A stretch of DNA of 64,000 bases from Alligator mississippiensis (Eukaryota > Chordata > Crocodylia > Alligatoridae). Made by a program: the position numbers and the translations under genes. Positions 45,780-57,535 of this stretch are shown one piece after another. The stretch spans positions 42,391,892-42,455,891 of the forward strand of contig NC_081835.1 in the NCBI RefSeq assembly GCF_030867095.1. The letters are read 5' to 3'. The first letter of the stretch is position 1. Every line of letters begins with the position of its first letter. The notes under the pieces were generated by a model. It made no database searches. It was not told the DNA's origin and saw nothing but the letters and a program-made list of their open reading frames with translations.

Positions 45780-46110
45780 TGCAATGCTTCCCACTCGCTC
45801 TGGAGGCCCTGCTCGGCAGCACGGCGAGGTCAGAGCTCCGACAGGAACTGGGTGCTGCGGCGGTGCCCGCAGCAGTGTCTGCTTCCCCGTGGCCGAGCCG
45901 CCCTGGGGTCCTCAGCCTCCTGCTGCCGCCGCCGCCGCCGCCCAGGAGCCCCGCTCCCTGCCCCGCTGACGCGCCGCCCCGCGCAGCCAGCTCCGCGGCT
46001 TCCAGCCGAGAAAGAGCAACACCGCCGCTTCGCCCCGCGAAGGTCAGTTTCCAGCACCGCGAGCCCGGTGCATCTTGGGAATCGTAGTCCGTAACAAAAA
46101 CCACTGCTGC
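45780..46110 (-). promoter_or_regulatory. MON1A: Probable MON1A CpG promoter
   Basis: A compact CG-dense patch with CCGCCGCCGCCGCCG and GCGCCGCCCCGCGC runs. It holds a ZNF143/SBS-type site, GCATCTTGGGAATCGTAGT (46070-46088), close to the consensus. It lies about 19 kb upstream of the first coding exon with no other gene between, so it is the natural candidate for the non-coding first exon. Frames here are GC-driven chance. Confidence 0.55.
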
Positions 46111-46689
46111 GACAAGCTGCAGGTGAAACAGTACCAGTGTGGCGCCTGCTCCGTGCTTGTGCTGCCCTCAACAGCCAACCCAGCCTCGGTCCCTGTGGTC
46201 TAGTCACCACTGCTCAGTTTAAAACAAGTTGCTGCTTGGCATGGAGTGATCCGCATGAGCACCCGCCTTGATTTCCATAGCCCCAGCGCCAAGCACAGCA
46301 CGTACAGAGAGCTGATGGACCCGGAGCCCAGACACTGGCAGGTTGTGCTTTTATCTCATAATGCCCCTCTGGGGAGAAAAGAAATGTTTCTCCTCATTGC
46401 AAGGCAGGATATCTGAGAGAGCCTGCATAGTGCCCCAGAGGCAAGGTATTGGGTTTGATACAGGGTGATGCATCTCTGAAGTCATTTAATTATTTTATGT
46501 GTGGCGAGTTTCTTTTGGTCCTTGTGGCTTTAAATAACTGGCTGAACTGGAGCAGTGAGCAGGGAAGTGGCAACGTTTGCAGATGAGAGAAGTTATTTAG
46601 ATTCAGCAGGATTGTGAGGAACCTGCTAGGACCTAACCAAGCCTGGTGAATGGGCAACATGATGGTGAAGGAAAATTGCTGTTGACAAG
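46111..46689. other. No gene recognised
   Basis: Sequence between the CpG patch and a CR1 copy; nothing supported. Confidence 0.5.
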
Positions 46690-47165
46690 TACAAGGATAG
46701 CCTTGAGAGGGCCCAGAGGAGAGCCGCTCATATGATTAGGGGCCTGCAGGATAGATCCTATGGGGAGAGGTTGAGGGACCTGGATCTCCGCAGGCTCCAT
46801 AAGAGAAGACTGAGAGGGGATTTGGTGGCCGTCTACAAATTTCCAAGGGAGTGGGGGACAGTAAGGAATAGGAGACACCCTGTTTACCAAGGCACCCCTT
46901 GGAGTAACTAGAAATAACGGCCACCCACTGACAGAGAGCAGATTTAGACTAGGCATTAGGAAGAACTTGTTTATGGTGTGGGTTGCCAGAATCTGGAATG
47001 AGCTTCCAAGGGAGATTGTGCTCTCCCCTACCTTGGAGGTCTTTAACAGAAGACTGGACAAACACCTGGCTGGGTTCATCTGACATCAGCACTCTTTCCT
47101 GCCCAGGGCAGGGGATCAGAATTGATGGTCTCTTCCGACCCTGAAAGTCTATGAAATCTATGAAA
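46690..47165 (+). mobile_element. CR1 LINE 3' end
   Basis: It starts in the last reverse-transcriptase codons (L-E-R-A-Q-R-R-A-A region) and carries the same 3' UTR as the copy at 30318-31595, without the GC-rich interruption seen there. It ends TCTATGAAATCTATGAAA. Strongly 5'-truncated. Confidence 0.9.
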
Positions 47166-47550
47166 ATAATGTACAGTAGTAGAGGGAAATATTTCCTTTA
47201 GTTGCTTTTGGATCATAAACTCAAAGACTGTGAAACAGCTCTTTTTTCATGATGTATAGTTTTGCTAGACAACAATAACATGCTTTGCCACACACTGTAT
47301 GTTAAATTACTAAAGCAGGAGCTCTTTAGTCTTTCTGTAGATGCTGTTCCATATCATATAGAATTTCTTTTTCATTTTAATTTCTTTTTAATAAGCCTAG
47401 GAATTTCCATTCAGAAAAGAATGTTAACATAACGTAAATGTTGTGTAATGGAGCACTCAAAAGTCAGGAAATGATTGCGATGCCTCATGCAACCTTAATT
47501 GCCACATTTTGCAGCTGCTTAATTTGTACTATTGTGATGTTTAACTAGGT
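47166..47550. other. No gene recognised
   Basis: AT-rich sequence with no supported feature. Confidence 0.5.
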
Positions 47551-47926
47551 CAGGGGTGCTTACCTCTTGCCCACACACCAAATCCAGCCCCTGATGCTGG
47601 GTGACCTGACATGTAGGACTCCCCATGAGCCTGGAAATTTGGCAGCAGTATTTCTGCTGCCAAATTTTTGCCCTCAAGGGGTGCCCAGTGGGCTGGAGAG
47701 CATGACCTTGTATACTGGATTGGGCATGCAAGGCAGTGTGGGGCCTGATCCAAGTGTGTGGGGAGTGGCATGGGACTCCAGGGTCCAATCCCAGAGTAGG
47801 TGTGTGGTACAGGGCTGGATCCAGGTGTACAAGGCTGGGTGGAGGCAGTGCATGGCCTGATCTGGCCTGCAGACCAACCCTGCACCATTAATTTGGCCTG
47901 CAGGGCCAGAAGATTGAGCACCATTG
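47551..47926. mobile_element. Diverged hAT-like MITE
   Basis: The ends CAGGGGTGCTTACCT and AGATTGAGCACCATTG are imperfect inverted repeats of the CAGGGGTG type. The flanking 8-mers match at only about half of positions, so the copy is old or its ends are misplaced. Confidence 0.5.
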
Positions 47927-47940
47927 AATTACTGTCACTA

Positions 47941-48187
47941 GGGACACTTTTGCATGTGCTCTGGGTGTGGGGGCGGTGGCATTTTAATTGGAGTGGCTCC
48001 GAGTGCTGCTCTAATTAAAGTGCCTCCTACTATTTTTAAGTGCAGGGACACTGATACATGGGGTGCAGGAGGCTCCTGGAGCATGGTAATTGCCAGGTTC
48101 CAGCAGACTCAATTAATCGAGTCTGCTCTGATGTGCTGGAATTCCAGTGAGTTGCAGCGGCCTCCACGCTCATGTATAGGCGCTCCA
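47941..48187. mobile_element. Foldback MITE, family 1 copy B
   Basis: It shares the GGTAATTgcCaggTTCCAGCAG-type core and CATGTATA end words with 13627-13921. TTAATCGAGTCTGCTC faces GAGTAGCAG-type arms. Boundaries are approximate. Confidence 0.55.
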
Positions 48188-48361
48188 TGTTCCACCAGAC
48201 CGGGTCATATTCAGTGAACAGAATAGACAGTGCTCCAAATTAACTTTCCTGTTCAAAGCATAACTGCTTTTTCCACAGTGTCATCCAACTCAGCATCGTG
48301 CTGCATTGCATCACAAGGATTGCCTTCATACTACCAGCCTGGACTGCAATAGGGAAACCAT

Positions 48362-48600
48362 GTGCCCTAGGTTTATGCGCTGGACTAGGCTTCAGGAAAC
48401 CTGATTTCTGATTCTAACTCTGCCAGTGCCCCGATGGATGATCTTAAGTAAGTAAGTCACTCCACATTTCAGTGCCTTAGTTTCCTCTTCTATAAAATAG
48501 AGTAATGATAATGACCTTGTTTGCAAAGCACTTTTGAGATACTGTAATGAAGAAAGATATAGAAGTAAGTGTTGTTGTTGTTGTTATTATAGTAACTGAA
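48362..48600 (+). mobile_element. MIR CORE-SINE
   Basis: In order it carries the MIR blocks GGAAACCTGATTTCTGATTC, TAACTCTGCCAGTG, AAGTAAGTCACT, CAGTGCCTTAGTTTCCTC and TATAAAATAGAGTAATGATAAT, then a GTTGTTGTT tail. It is diverged from the consensus, as expected for an ancient amniote SINE. Confidence 0.85.
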
Positions 48601-49019
48601 GGCACTCATGACTGAAGCCCCATTCACTGCACAATAGGCTTAATTATCCATCTCAGCATGGGGAAGCTCTGATAATTGGCAAGATCCCCAGATTTATCTC
48701 TCCCTATTCTTTTTGGGGGAAGTCCCTTGCTGGAAATGTTATATCATCCAGAGTATCCAAATACACAGGTAATGTTTGTGGCAGGCAGTAACAGCATTGT
48801 GTCAGTCCGTCTATGGAATATCAGTGAAAAGCAGAGCCACGCGCTAGTGCTCCTGACCGAATTAGAGTTCCATCCATTAAAGCCCAAGTGTCTGCAGGTG
48901 CACGGGGATCTGCTTAATCTGTTATGCTGCTGCTGCTGTTTGTCACTTCCCGGTGTCCATAGGCTCTGGCCACGTTTCCAGAGCTACCGGGATCCAGCTC
49001 GTCACGTTTCCAACACACC
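48601..49019. other. No gene recognised
   Basis: A 186-codon frame crosses this stretch and the CpG island (48676-49236), but it has no domain and runs into promoter motifs, so I do not call it. Confidence 0.5.
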
Positions 49020-50060
49020 AGCCAAGGCCCCTAAGTTGTGCTATACCCTGTCTTCACTGTTCCCGTGCGCCTCCCCGGCAGCAGGCAGGAGCCAGCCCTG
49101 CCTCCCTCTCCCCGCACTGAGCGCCGCCAGGGCCGGCCCTGCGACCACCAACCCGGGTGTCAGGCCTCTAAACTACACCTCCCAGCGTGCCTCCGGGGGA
49201 AGCCCTAGGCGCTGCAAAGCATTCTGGGAAATGTAGTTTGCTTTCCGCTCCGCTTACGCCGAGGTCGCTAGAGCATTAGGCCGCGGGGTGCCTCGCACTG
49301 CATTGTGGGAGCGGCAGTGCGGAAATGGGTCAGGACTCTACGTCCCATGGTTCAGCGGGGTTGCCCCACCCCGGAACTTCCGGCTTCCTCTCGGCGCTGC
49401 GGCGAGCCGGGACGGCCGACCCGTCCGTGGCTAAGGTGAGCGGCCCGGTTATTATGGGATGTCGGGCGGGAGCCGCGAGGCCGTTCCCTGCCCCCGCGCG
49501 CTCCGGGGCGGTGGCGACAGCGCGGCTTCGCTCGGGCTGACGCGCGGGCCCCGGCCCTGGCCCCGGCCCTGGCCCGGCAGCGCTCCCCGGCGGGCGCGGG
49601 GCGCGGCTTCACGCGGGCGGGACCGGGCCCTGCCGGGAGCGGAAGCGGCCGCGTCCTGGGCGGTGGGGCCCTGCCGGGCGGGACGTGCCGCCGCTATGGG
49701 CGCTCCCAGCTCGGCCGGGCCTCCCCGCCCCGCCCCGCCCCGCCCCGGGGCAGTGTAGCGGCTGCTGCTGTCCGGGTGCCCAGGCACGGCTCGGCGGAGC
49801 GGGGCCCGCGCAGCTGCGACTGGAGGGCGCGTGGTGGAAAGGCGTCGCTGTCCCGCGCGGTCCCCGCTGCGCAGAGCCCGGAGGCTTCCTTCCCCTGCGG
49901 GTGCCTGTGGCGGGCGGTCTCGGCTTGTGGCCTGAGCGCGCCCGTGGTATATGGCAGCCGGCTGCAGCGCCCCCATGTCTCCTGAAGAGGCGGTCTGCAG
50001 TGACACTTCCCCATGCTGCCAAGTACTTGGCAGCTGGAGATGCGTGCATGCGTGTGCGAT
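49020..50060 (+). promoter_or_regulatory. RBM6: CpG-island promoter, probably RBM6
   Basis: About 1 kb is dense in CG. It has two ZNF143/SBS-type sites, ACTACACCTCCCAGCGTGC (49172-49190) and, inverted, GCATTCTGGGAAATGTAGT (49219-49237). The ETS palindrome CCGGAACTTCCGG is at 49371-49383. A good rightward splice donor follows, so transcription to the right is the main reading. The gene name rests on conserved order next to MON1A in other amniotes, not on coding sequence. Confidence 0.7.
49240..49435 (+). other. RBM6: Non-coding first exon, probably RBM6 exon 1
   Basis: The region ends at CTAAG/GTGAGC (49435/49436), a strong donor in the CpG island just after the ETS and ZNF143-type sites. The 5' end is a guess. 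A short ATG frame from 49325 passes through the donor and is probably not used. RBM6 in mammals has a non-coding first exon and a long first intron, which fits the absence of coding exons to the right. Confidence 0.5.
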
Positions 50061-52738
50061 GCTCCACAACAGGCCGAGGCCCTGGCTCTGGGGGTTTAGG
50101 CGAAGTTCTGTGAAACATGTGAAATAGCCAGCACTGCGGCTGGCCTTCCTGTGGGTTCAGCCTTGCTGTAGTTTATTCAGCCTCTCCATAAGATCACAGA
50201 GCAGAAGCTAAACTTTCTTGGACATGTCTGAATTTGTAAGGATGTGAAAAAGGAATTTTTGAATGTAGCCTCCCTTTATGGTCTGTTAGTGCCCCGAGTT
50301 GTCCACACGTGTTAACTGCAGCTTGACGTGCTCCTGCTTCGAGTTCCAAAAATGTGTGTAAACAGCTCCTCTAGTAATATGGGCGTTGTCTACTTGAATA
50401 ATAGTGCTTTTGTATTGCTAGAAACATCCAGGATTTTAATACACAGTAATATTGAATGCAGCAGAAATGTTATAAACACTTCACTTAATTCCATTCCTGA
50501 TCTCTCTCAGCACTGCCAACTTTTTGTGGAGATAGGGAAGAAGAGGGTTGTAGTTCTGTCACCTTGGTCCCTTGCGATAAATTATCATGCATATGTACTA
50601 AGGAACAGTTAAAAACTTGTTTTTGTTTGTAAATTTTGCATTGTTTAATATTTGGTGTTTAAATGAAACGTTCTCTAAAATTCTATCATATATTACGAAA
50701 ACCCTATATTAAAGTTAGTAGGATGCTATGTAAGCGAGCAACTCTAGGTTATAGTTCAAAAACTTCACTCTGAAACTATTTTCAGTGTTGTCAGTCAACT
50801 TTAATGGCATGTGTCTGTATAGCTTCTGTATACTTATTGAGAGATGTTTGCTAGTTGTTTTTATTGAACAAAAAATTCTTTCCAAGTTGTTTATGAATTA
50901 GAAATGTAATTTTTTGTTCAGCTTTAGAACTAAGGGTCTGCCTGATGGGTCTTGGACCTTTCTCATAAGGTAATTTTGAGTATTAGGCCCTGTGTAGTCA
51001 AGTTAAGTGGCTGGTTTTTGGTGGAAGAGTAGTGATGTGTCTGATGTATTTCAAAATACATTTCCCCAGGCCCTGATTAAGACTGGGAGGTATTGTGCTT
51101 GGTAGTAGATCTCTGATATGATGGCTGCTGCTCCAAGGAACGTATGGTTTTTCATTTTATTAAGTAAATAAATAAATATTTATAAAATAAATTTAATACA
51201 TTTGAAACAGGGCAGAAATGGATGTATGTTAGAATGTGAGAGAGGATAATCTTGTCTCTTGTTGGGAGCGGCATTTCTGAATGATATTGGGATGCTAAAT
51301 GGATTAGATTCTGAGTAACCTGCTCAAAATAGTGTTCTCAGTGGGGGAACAGGGTCCTGGGTAAGACTGTAAATGGAGGATAATGTGTAGATGGCATGTT
51401 TTCTGGCATATACCAGGGAATATGGAAGACAAGCTTTCATTAATGCAAGCTGTTAACAGTATTGGGAGCCCTAGCATAAGCAGTGTCTCTGTCCTTTTTC
51501 AACAGAGCTTACAATATTCATAGTGTGACAGGGAGATCTTGGTAAAAATAAATATGTTTATTAGTTGCAGACACTTGTACAGTCCTTGTGATCTTATGAG
51601 ATCAGAAAAGTATGCAAGGAAATATCCCTTTACCTGCATCCAGTATGTGATGGCTTTTTTAATACTTTTTTTTTTTTATTTACTCCACTTCTGTACATGC
51701 CAAAATGTACTTCACTTCATATTGTAGTATTGGTATCAGACCCAGTTTTTTGTCTCTTGTAACAATTAATAGTTAAATGCATAAACCTCTGAAGTCAGAG
51801 GCTAGCAACCTACAGCCCATGGACCAGATCTGACTCTCAGAGACATTTTATTGAGTCCTTGGAGTTCGAGGGTTTTTGCAGTGTTTTGGTGGCAGGGGGC
51901 TTCACCTGGGTGGCATGGAGAAGCACGGTGGCATTATTGCAGGGGTGAATGGTGATGGATGCTCTTGTGGTGCTGTGGACCAGGTTGGAAGCAGCTCATG
52001 CTTGGCTCCACTTGAGTCTTTCCCCTGCCCCTCGCCCTGCAAAAACTTGCAGACCCCATCTTAAGAACATACTATCTTTCAACCCCACTGACTACTTTAT
52101 AACTTAATTATACTTGTTACCTGAATACCAAGTCTAGAAAATGCATCTCTACCCTGCCTTCTGCCTGGCGTACTAACTGGAACTGTCTGCTTTGCAACTA
52201 ATTGTTCTCTCTCTAACTAGAAACAGTGAAGGGAGCCTAGTAATTTTTATGGCTATCTCCCCCTCACTTCCAAGAAGCAAGGTGATTTTTCCTTTCCTTT
52301 TTTTCGCAATATCTTTTACTTGCTGCTTTTCCAGGCCTGAAGGAGGAGACTTGCTGCCCAGAAGCTTGTCTAATCTCTCTCCCAACTATACAGTTGGTTC
52401 AATAAGTTATGTTGCTCAATAAATTATTGCTTCCCTTATGTTTCCTGACCCATCATGGCTACAACCCTTGAATGCTCATTTTCAAGACTTTGAAATAGCA
52501 GACCTAAAGCTGTTGGAAGTGATTCTGTAAATTCTAAAACTATAAAGCCTATGCTCCCCATATCCATTTTCAAGTGGGTATTTCTAGTCTGGTTTCTGGG
52601 AGAGATGAGTTATCCCTTTGCTACCTAACTTTCAAATATTTGAATGATATAGTTTTAATGTTTTGGGGTATAGGACTGCTGTCTTCAATTTTTAGTCATT
52701 TTCTTGGTTATTGGAAATTTCTATATTTTTAGAAGCAT
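50061..52738 (+). other. Putative RBM6 intron 1, no exon recognised
   Basis: AT-rich sequence. A hAT-like left end may lie near 51797 (CAGAGGCTAGCAACC), with no clear partner. No frame with a known domain is present. Confidence 0.45.
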
Positions 52739-53290
52739 TCAGGCCTGTGACTTGTAGTGTTGGAAGTCTGTAGGAGCTCTTCCTCAATTTGTCTAAGGTT
52801 GTGGAAGTTTTTACTGAGTGTGCAGAGAGGTTGTCAGATCTCCATCTTTGGAAGTTTTTAAAGAGTCGGTTAGACACTCACTTGGTTGGGATGGCTTAGA
52901 GAGGAAGGATCTTCCTTTAGCATAGGTGTGGATTAGATCAGTATTTTTCAACCTGTGGGTTGTGTCTCAGAAGCGGGTCTCAAGAATATATGAAAGGATT
53001 GTGAACAAACTTTAAAAATGTTTTCTCCTTTAAAGGAGAAAAATGTGGGAAACCGTGGCTTTTCCCCTGGGGCTTGGGATGCCCTCTGCCCCACACACCT
53101 ACCACCTGCCCCATGCACTGGGGGGCTGGGGCCAGGGGGCAGCGGGTTGCAAGTGTGGGGCACTGAGTCAGGACTGGCTGTTGATGTTTACAAATGGGTC
53201 CTGGTGCAAAAAAAAGTTGAGAACCACTGGATTAGACCTCCTGAGGTCCTTTCCAACCCTACTCTGCTGTGATTCTGTAGTTAAAAGCTA
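52739..53290 (+). mobile_element. CR1-type 3' tail, split by a hAT element
   Basis: Sequence such as GGATTAGAT (52930-52938) continues after the insertion as CTCCTGAGGTCCTTTCC (53238-53254) and ends with TGATTCTGT. This is the usual end of older CR1 copies. Confidence 0.65.
52939..53229. mobile_element. hAT-type MITE in a CR1 tail
   Basis: The ends CAGTATTTTTCAACCT and AGTTGAGAACCACTG are inverted repeats. The flanks GATTAGAT (52931-52938) and GATTAGAC (53230-53237) agree at 7 of 8 bases. Confidence 0.85.
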
Positions 53291-54284
53291 CCTCTTTTAG
53301 GAGTAGTTCCTACATAGCTGTAATTTTGACAACCTGCCAGCACTGTAATTCAGTATGCTTGTAGCAACTATTAAAGGGGCAATAAATAAGGGCCACCTGG
53401 AATAATAGGGATACACACTGAGAAAACAACCCTGAACTCTGCAGCAGTGTTGTTGTGCCATCATGAAATAGAATTGTCAGCTTCAAGACATAGTTGCCTA
53501 TTCAAAGGAAATGGGAATGAATGCTAATTTTATAGATTATTTCTGAGGATCAGGTAGGTTCCCTAGCTTCCTTTTTTTCTGGCTTATGAGTGATCTTTGG
53601 TAGTAATGCAATAAATTTTCATTTTTTAATAAACACTGAAAATCAGGAGGTTACAGGTAGGCAGGAAGACAAGAATTGAATAAGCTGGTACCTGGCTACA
53701 GCAGAATGGCCAATTCTGCAGCAAAAATGCTGATTTTTTTTTTGATGCATTTTGGCAAAATGTTAGACTCCCTGGTCATGGAATTGGGAAGTCTGCAAAG
53801 CCTGATTGAGATGAGTGAGATGGTGCACACTCTTTAGAGCACTTGTTTTGGTCTCTTTACATACTCAGATGTGTAGCATTGCATAGGCTGACTGAATGAA
53901 AAAAAGATGAACTTGAGGGCTTTTCTTTTTCTATATAATTTTTTTAGTGCAGTATTCAATCTGTTCCTAACTGACAAGAAATGTAAATGTCAGTGGACAG
54001 ACTCTTGTTGCTTTGAAGTAAATTGAGGGACAAAATAGGAGGAGTAAATGGGGAACATATAAGGTCCTGGCACCTGTTTAGAAGACTTTGCAGCTTCAAT
54101 CCCTGTTGCAGTTTGCCATAATTAAAAGAACTGTTGATAGCAGCCATCATGCAGGTATTCAGGAGAGAATGCTGTTACCTCAGTACCTTGGGATTGCAAG
54201 ACCACCCACTCTCTGAAGAGTATAAGAGGAAACCATCTCCTCAGCATTTGCTCTTACTATCCTAGGGGGATAAGAAGGTAGAGC
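53291..54284. other. No gene recognised
   Basis: Intronic AT-rich sequence with nothing supported. Confidence 0.5.
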
Positions 54285-54500
54285 AGGGGTCAGCAACATT
54301 TTTGGGCACAGTACCAAAAAATACCTACAACCTGGACTTGTCAGGTGTTGATGTGCCAGGGGTGGATGGTGGGGGATCTGTGAGGGGCCTTTCCTTGTTG
54401 TGGCATCTCAGCCCTGGTCCCTTCCCTGCTGTCAGTCCCAAGGTGCACGTGCATTGCTCTGGCACCTTTGCCATGGGTTGTCTGGTCCTGAGGTAGAACC
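54285..54500 (+). mobile_element. hAT-like fragment, left end only
   Basis: CAGGGGTCAGCAAC (about 54285) followed by TTTTTGGGCACAGTACC is a typical start of CAGGGGT-type hAT MITEs. I could not find the matching right end, so the extent is arbitrary. Confidence 0.45.
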
Positions 54501-54542
54501 TTTTCTAAGGATGGACAGAAGGAGCAACCAGAAGGGCTACAA

Positions 54543-54763
54543 CAGGCTTATCCAACATATGGCCTGTGGGCCACCATGCATCCTGCCAAGCCATTTTCTG
54601 AGGTCCAAGGTGCTGTGATGGGAAACAAAAGTAAACACTGTACTTTTGTTTCGGGGGGTGATGTGATACCGCTTCCTGTGAGGTCTTTGAATATGGCTCT
54701 TCGGCCCACTGGGTGATAAAGTTCATGATCCAGCCCCACATTAAAAAAGATTGGACACCCCTG
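54543..54763. mobile_element. hAT-type MITE with perfect 8-bp duplication
   Basis: The ends CAGGCTTATCCAA and TTGGACACCCCTG are inverted repeats. GGCTACAA is present at 54535-54542 and again at 54764-54771. Confidence 0.92.
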
Positions 54764-54771
54764 GGCTACAA

Positions 54772-56449
54772 CTTCAGGGTCCCTTTAATGTTAGCAGGGG
54801 TCAGCTGCTCTCCATGGTATTAGAACTTCATGGATGTTTTGCCTATAGTTTTGCTTTGGAAATTGCATCCATATGGAGAGCTTAAGTACAAGTGATAAAG
54901 ATGTCACTTTGTTTTGTAAGCCAGTCCAACAGGAGTATGTTCAGGGGAGGGGACCAAATGATTGGTACAGGGTACAACTTTTCTTTATTAGTTATCAGCT
55001 GCTGAACCCTCAAGTATGGAGGCTACTATATTCTTCCTATTTTAAAGTAGCCTTCCCACCCACACTTTTTATCAACTGAATTGTAATGGTCCCTAGCTTT
55101 AAAAAAAAATGGTATTCTTTGTTCATAAAGCAATCATTGGCAGTTTTAATTTCTTGGCATGGACATATTTGGGAACATGCTTGATCTGGGCCAGAAAGAT
55201 TAGCCTTTAGAATCTTTCCCTGTTCTCTACCATGCTGCATTCTCACTAATGGTTAGTAGTAGCCAAAGGGCATGCCTCTTAGTAATCAGACAGAGGTTTA
55301 TTAATTTTGATGAAAAACTCCATATAGCCACTGTAAAGGCAGGTATGATGGTCTGTGTTCCTAGTACAGTTTATGCTTCAAAACCTGTTTCAAGTGAACG
55401 GTGGAGTTGGTTCAACTTAGATGACAGGACATGGACAAGGTCTAGCCCTACATTTCTCTCAAGCTGTTAATATAAGGAAGGGTCTGTATTATCTATTACA
55501 ACAATATCCATGGTTGCCTATCTATGATCTCTGAGGATTCCCTCCCCCACCCCAGTACTGCTGCTGCCTTCTTTCTGAGTAGGATGCTGATGCAGGATTT
55601 ATGCAAGATCTTTAGGCAAAATCAAGACCCTTTTGGTGGTTATCTATCAGTGTGCCAGTGCTGCAGCTGTGTTATCATTTTTCTGGTTGGTTGTTTCAGC
55701 TGTCAAACTTCTTTCTTTAGACCTGAGGGTGATTAAGTTAATGTTGATGCCTTGTTTTATTAATCCTTGTGTCATTGTTGGAGGCCTGTTGATGTTGCAT
55801 GGTCTTTTCAAATGGTCAGTCTGATAACATGAAGTCTTATCTTGGGTTAGTGAGCCCTGCTGCACATTCCATTGAAGAAATTGGCTAGTAGCACCAGGCT
55901 TACTAAGATGGTATAACTTGTAGGACCTGCAGTTTGTGTCACAATCTCCTGCTGCTTCTAATGGCAAGGACAGTTGAGCTGCTGTTGAATCACTTAGAGT
56001 AGAAATAAATGTCACCAAATGAAGTGGATCAGTTTTGCTAGGATGTGTCCTGGCCCAGCTGGCTGCTTTGTTGAACAAAACACACATCAGCCTGTTGTTC
56101 CCCATCAACAGGCAGGACAGCAGGTGATGTGTTGTTATCCCAGTGATTGAGGGGCCTAGTCTTGTGCCCCCTAGGAAGTCCCATGCAGAATCGGGTGCCC
56201 CTCAAGCTTTGGAAACACCTACCCGGCTTTCCCCACTGATGATCAAGATGCACCTCTGATTTCTGGGGCATGCAGTCTCAGTAAGCTAGGGAGGTGCTTC
56301 CAGGGCTTGAGGATCCTGATCCTGCACAGGATTTCCCAGGATGCACAGGACCAGTCCCCTCAAACCTTTGGAGCACCTGCCTGGGGTGGGCAGCTCCAGG
56401 CTGCCTGTGCTCTCACACCATAAAATAAACAAGACATCTGCCACTAGGT
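54772..56449. other. No gene recognised
   Basis: A GC-rich patch near 56120-56280 shares a GCTTTCCCCACTG phrase with 44866-44880. Otherwise nothing is supported. Confidence 0.45.
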
Positions 56450-57400
56450 CAGAGGTAGGCAAAATCTGCGTGACGGACCAGAACTGGCTCACCAGTTGAT
56501 TGGCTCTGGCCTGTGGCTGCCCCCATGGCTTTCTACATGGGGCCAAGCCCTGCCCTCTCCTTTGTGTGGCAGCTCCCACCCTTACCTGCCCTGTGCCCAC
56601 TGGTGGCCCCAGCCCTGGCCAGTGTGCACAGCTTCCTAGCAGGGCTGTTTTCCACCCACCTGGCTGCCTGCAGATGGCTACTAATTGTGCCAAGTGGCTG
56701 AGTGGGTAGAGAGTGGCTGGGAGCTGGAGCTCCATGTGCTGGGGCAGGAGCTCCCTGGTTGCACCCCCCCCCCCCCCCCCCGTTTGCCTGGGCATGTGGT
56801 GCCCCATGCTACCTGCTGCCTGGAGCTGCTCAGGAGGGAGGAAGGAGCTGCTGGAGGTGGGGGAGCTGAGCAATACCCAGACAACTGCTGCAGCAGTGGC
56901 TGTGCGCATTCACCAGGGCTGGGGCAGTGCCATCGGCAGGCCATGGGGCAGGTGTAGGAGTGTGGCACAGGCTTTCCTGGGCCAGAGTGAACTGGATGGG
57001 TGGGGGGGGGAGTGAGCACACCACCCAAGCTCTGCTGCACCTGCCCACCCCAGTCCAGTTCCCTCTCCTAGCATGCAGACAGCTCCCTCATGCGTACACC
57101 CTGCCACACACACCCCTCCTCTCCCCCCATCCCCTCCCACACACAATATATGAGAGTAAGACTTTATTTTGAGCTGTTAGACAGCTCTGTATATACTACT
57201 CAAAAAAACATACTTCAGGACAAAAAATATTTTTTGAAATAAAATATGTTATAGTAGATTTTTTTTTTTTAAAGTGTATGATTTGTTTTGTATCCATAAG
57301 TTGTTAAAGTGATATCTTCTGAATGATTTTGTGTGTGACCCTCAACAGCTCTCCAAAACTCATTAAGTGGCCCTCCAGCTGAAATAATTGCATACCTCTG
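56450..57400. mobile_element. hAT-type element with 951 bases
   Basis: The ends CAGAGGTAGGCAAA and ATTGCATACCTCTG are inverted repeats. The flanks CACTAGGT (56442-56449) and CACTAGAT (57401-57408) match at 7 of 8. The interior is GC-rich with an 18-base poly(C) at 56764-56781. No transposase frame is seen, so it is non-autonomous. Confidence 0.85.
56764..56781 (+). repeat. Poly(C) run
   Basis: Eighteen consecutive C within the hAT element. Frames across it are not meaningful. Confidence 0.9.
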
Positions 57401-57535
57401 CACTAGATAGTAGCACAAATTAATACCGCTTTTGTCATGGCCGCTATTTGTGGTGTGACAAAGGGTACAGATGCTTGTTTGCTTGGCATTTGTGCTGCCA
57501 TAAAATACTGTATGTATCCATTGTTTAGAGGTGCA

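Noticed and set aside
45569-46210. Several 120-170 codon frames in the CpG patch near 46 kb
   Set aside because: The same GC effect, with overlapping frames on both strands and a promoter motif inside.
48676-49236. 186-codon frame ending in the CpG island
   Set aside because: It runs through ZNF143-type promoter motifs, has a Cys run from CTG repeats and no recognisable domain.
49452-50118. Long GC-driven frames on both strands of the CpG island
   Set aside because: Stop codons are rare in GC-rich DNA. The products are Ala/Arg/Pro/Gly-rich and overlap in several frames.
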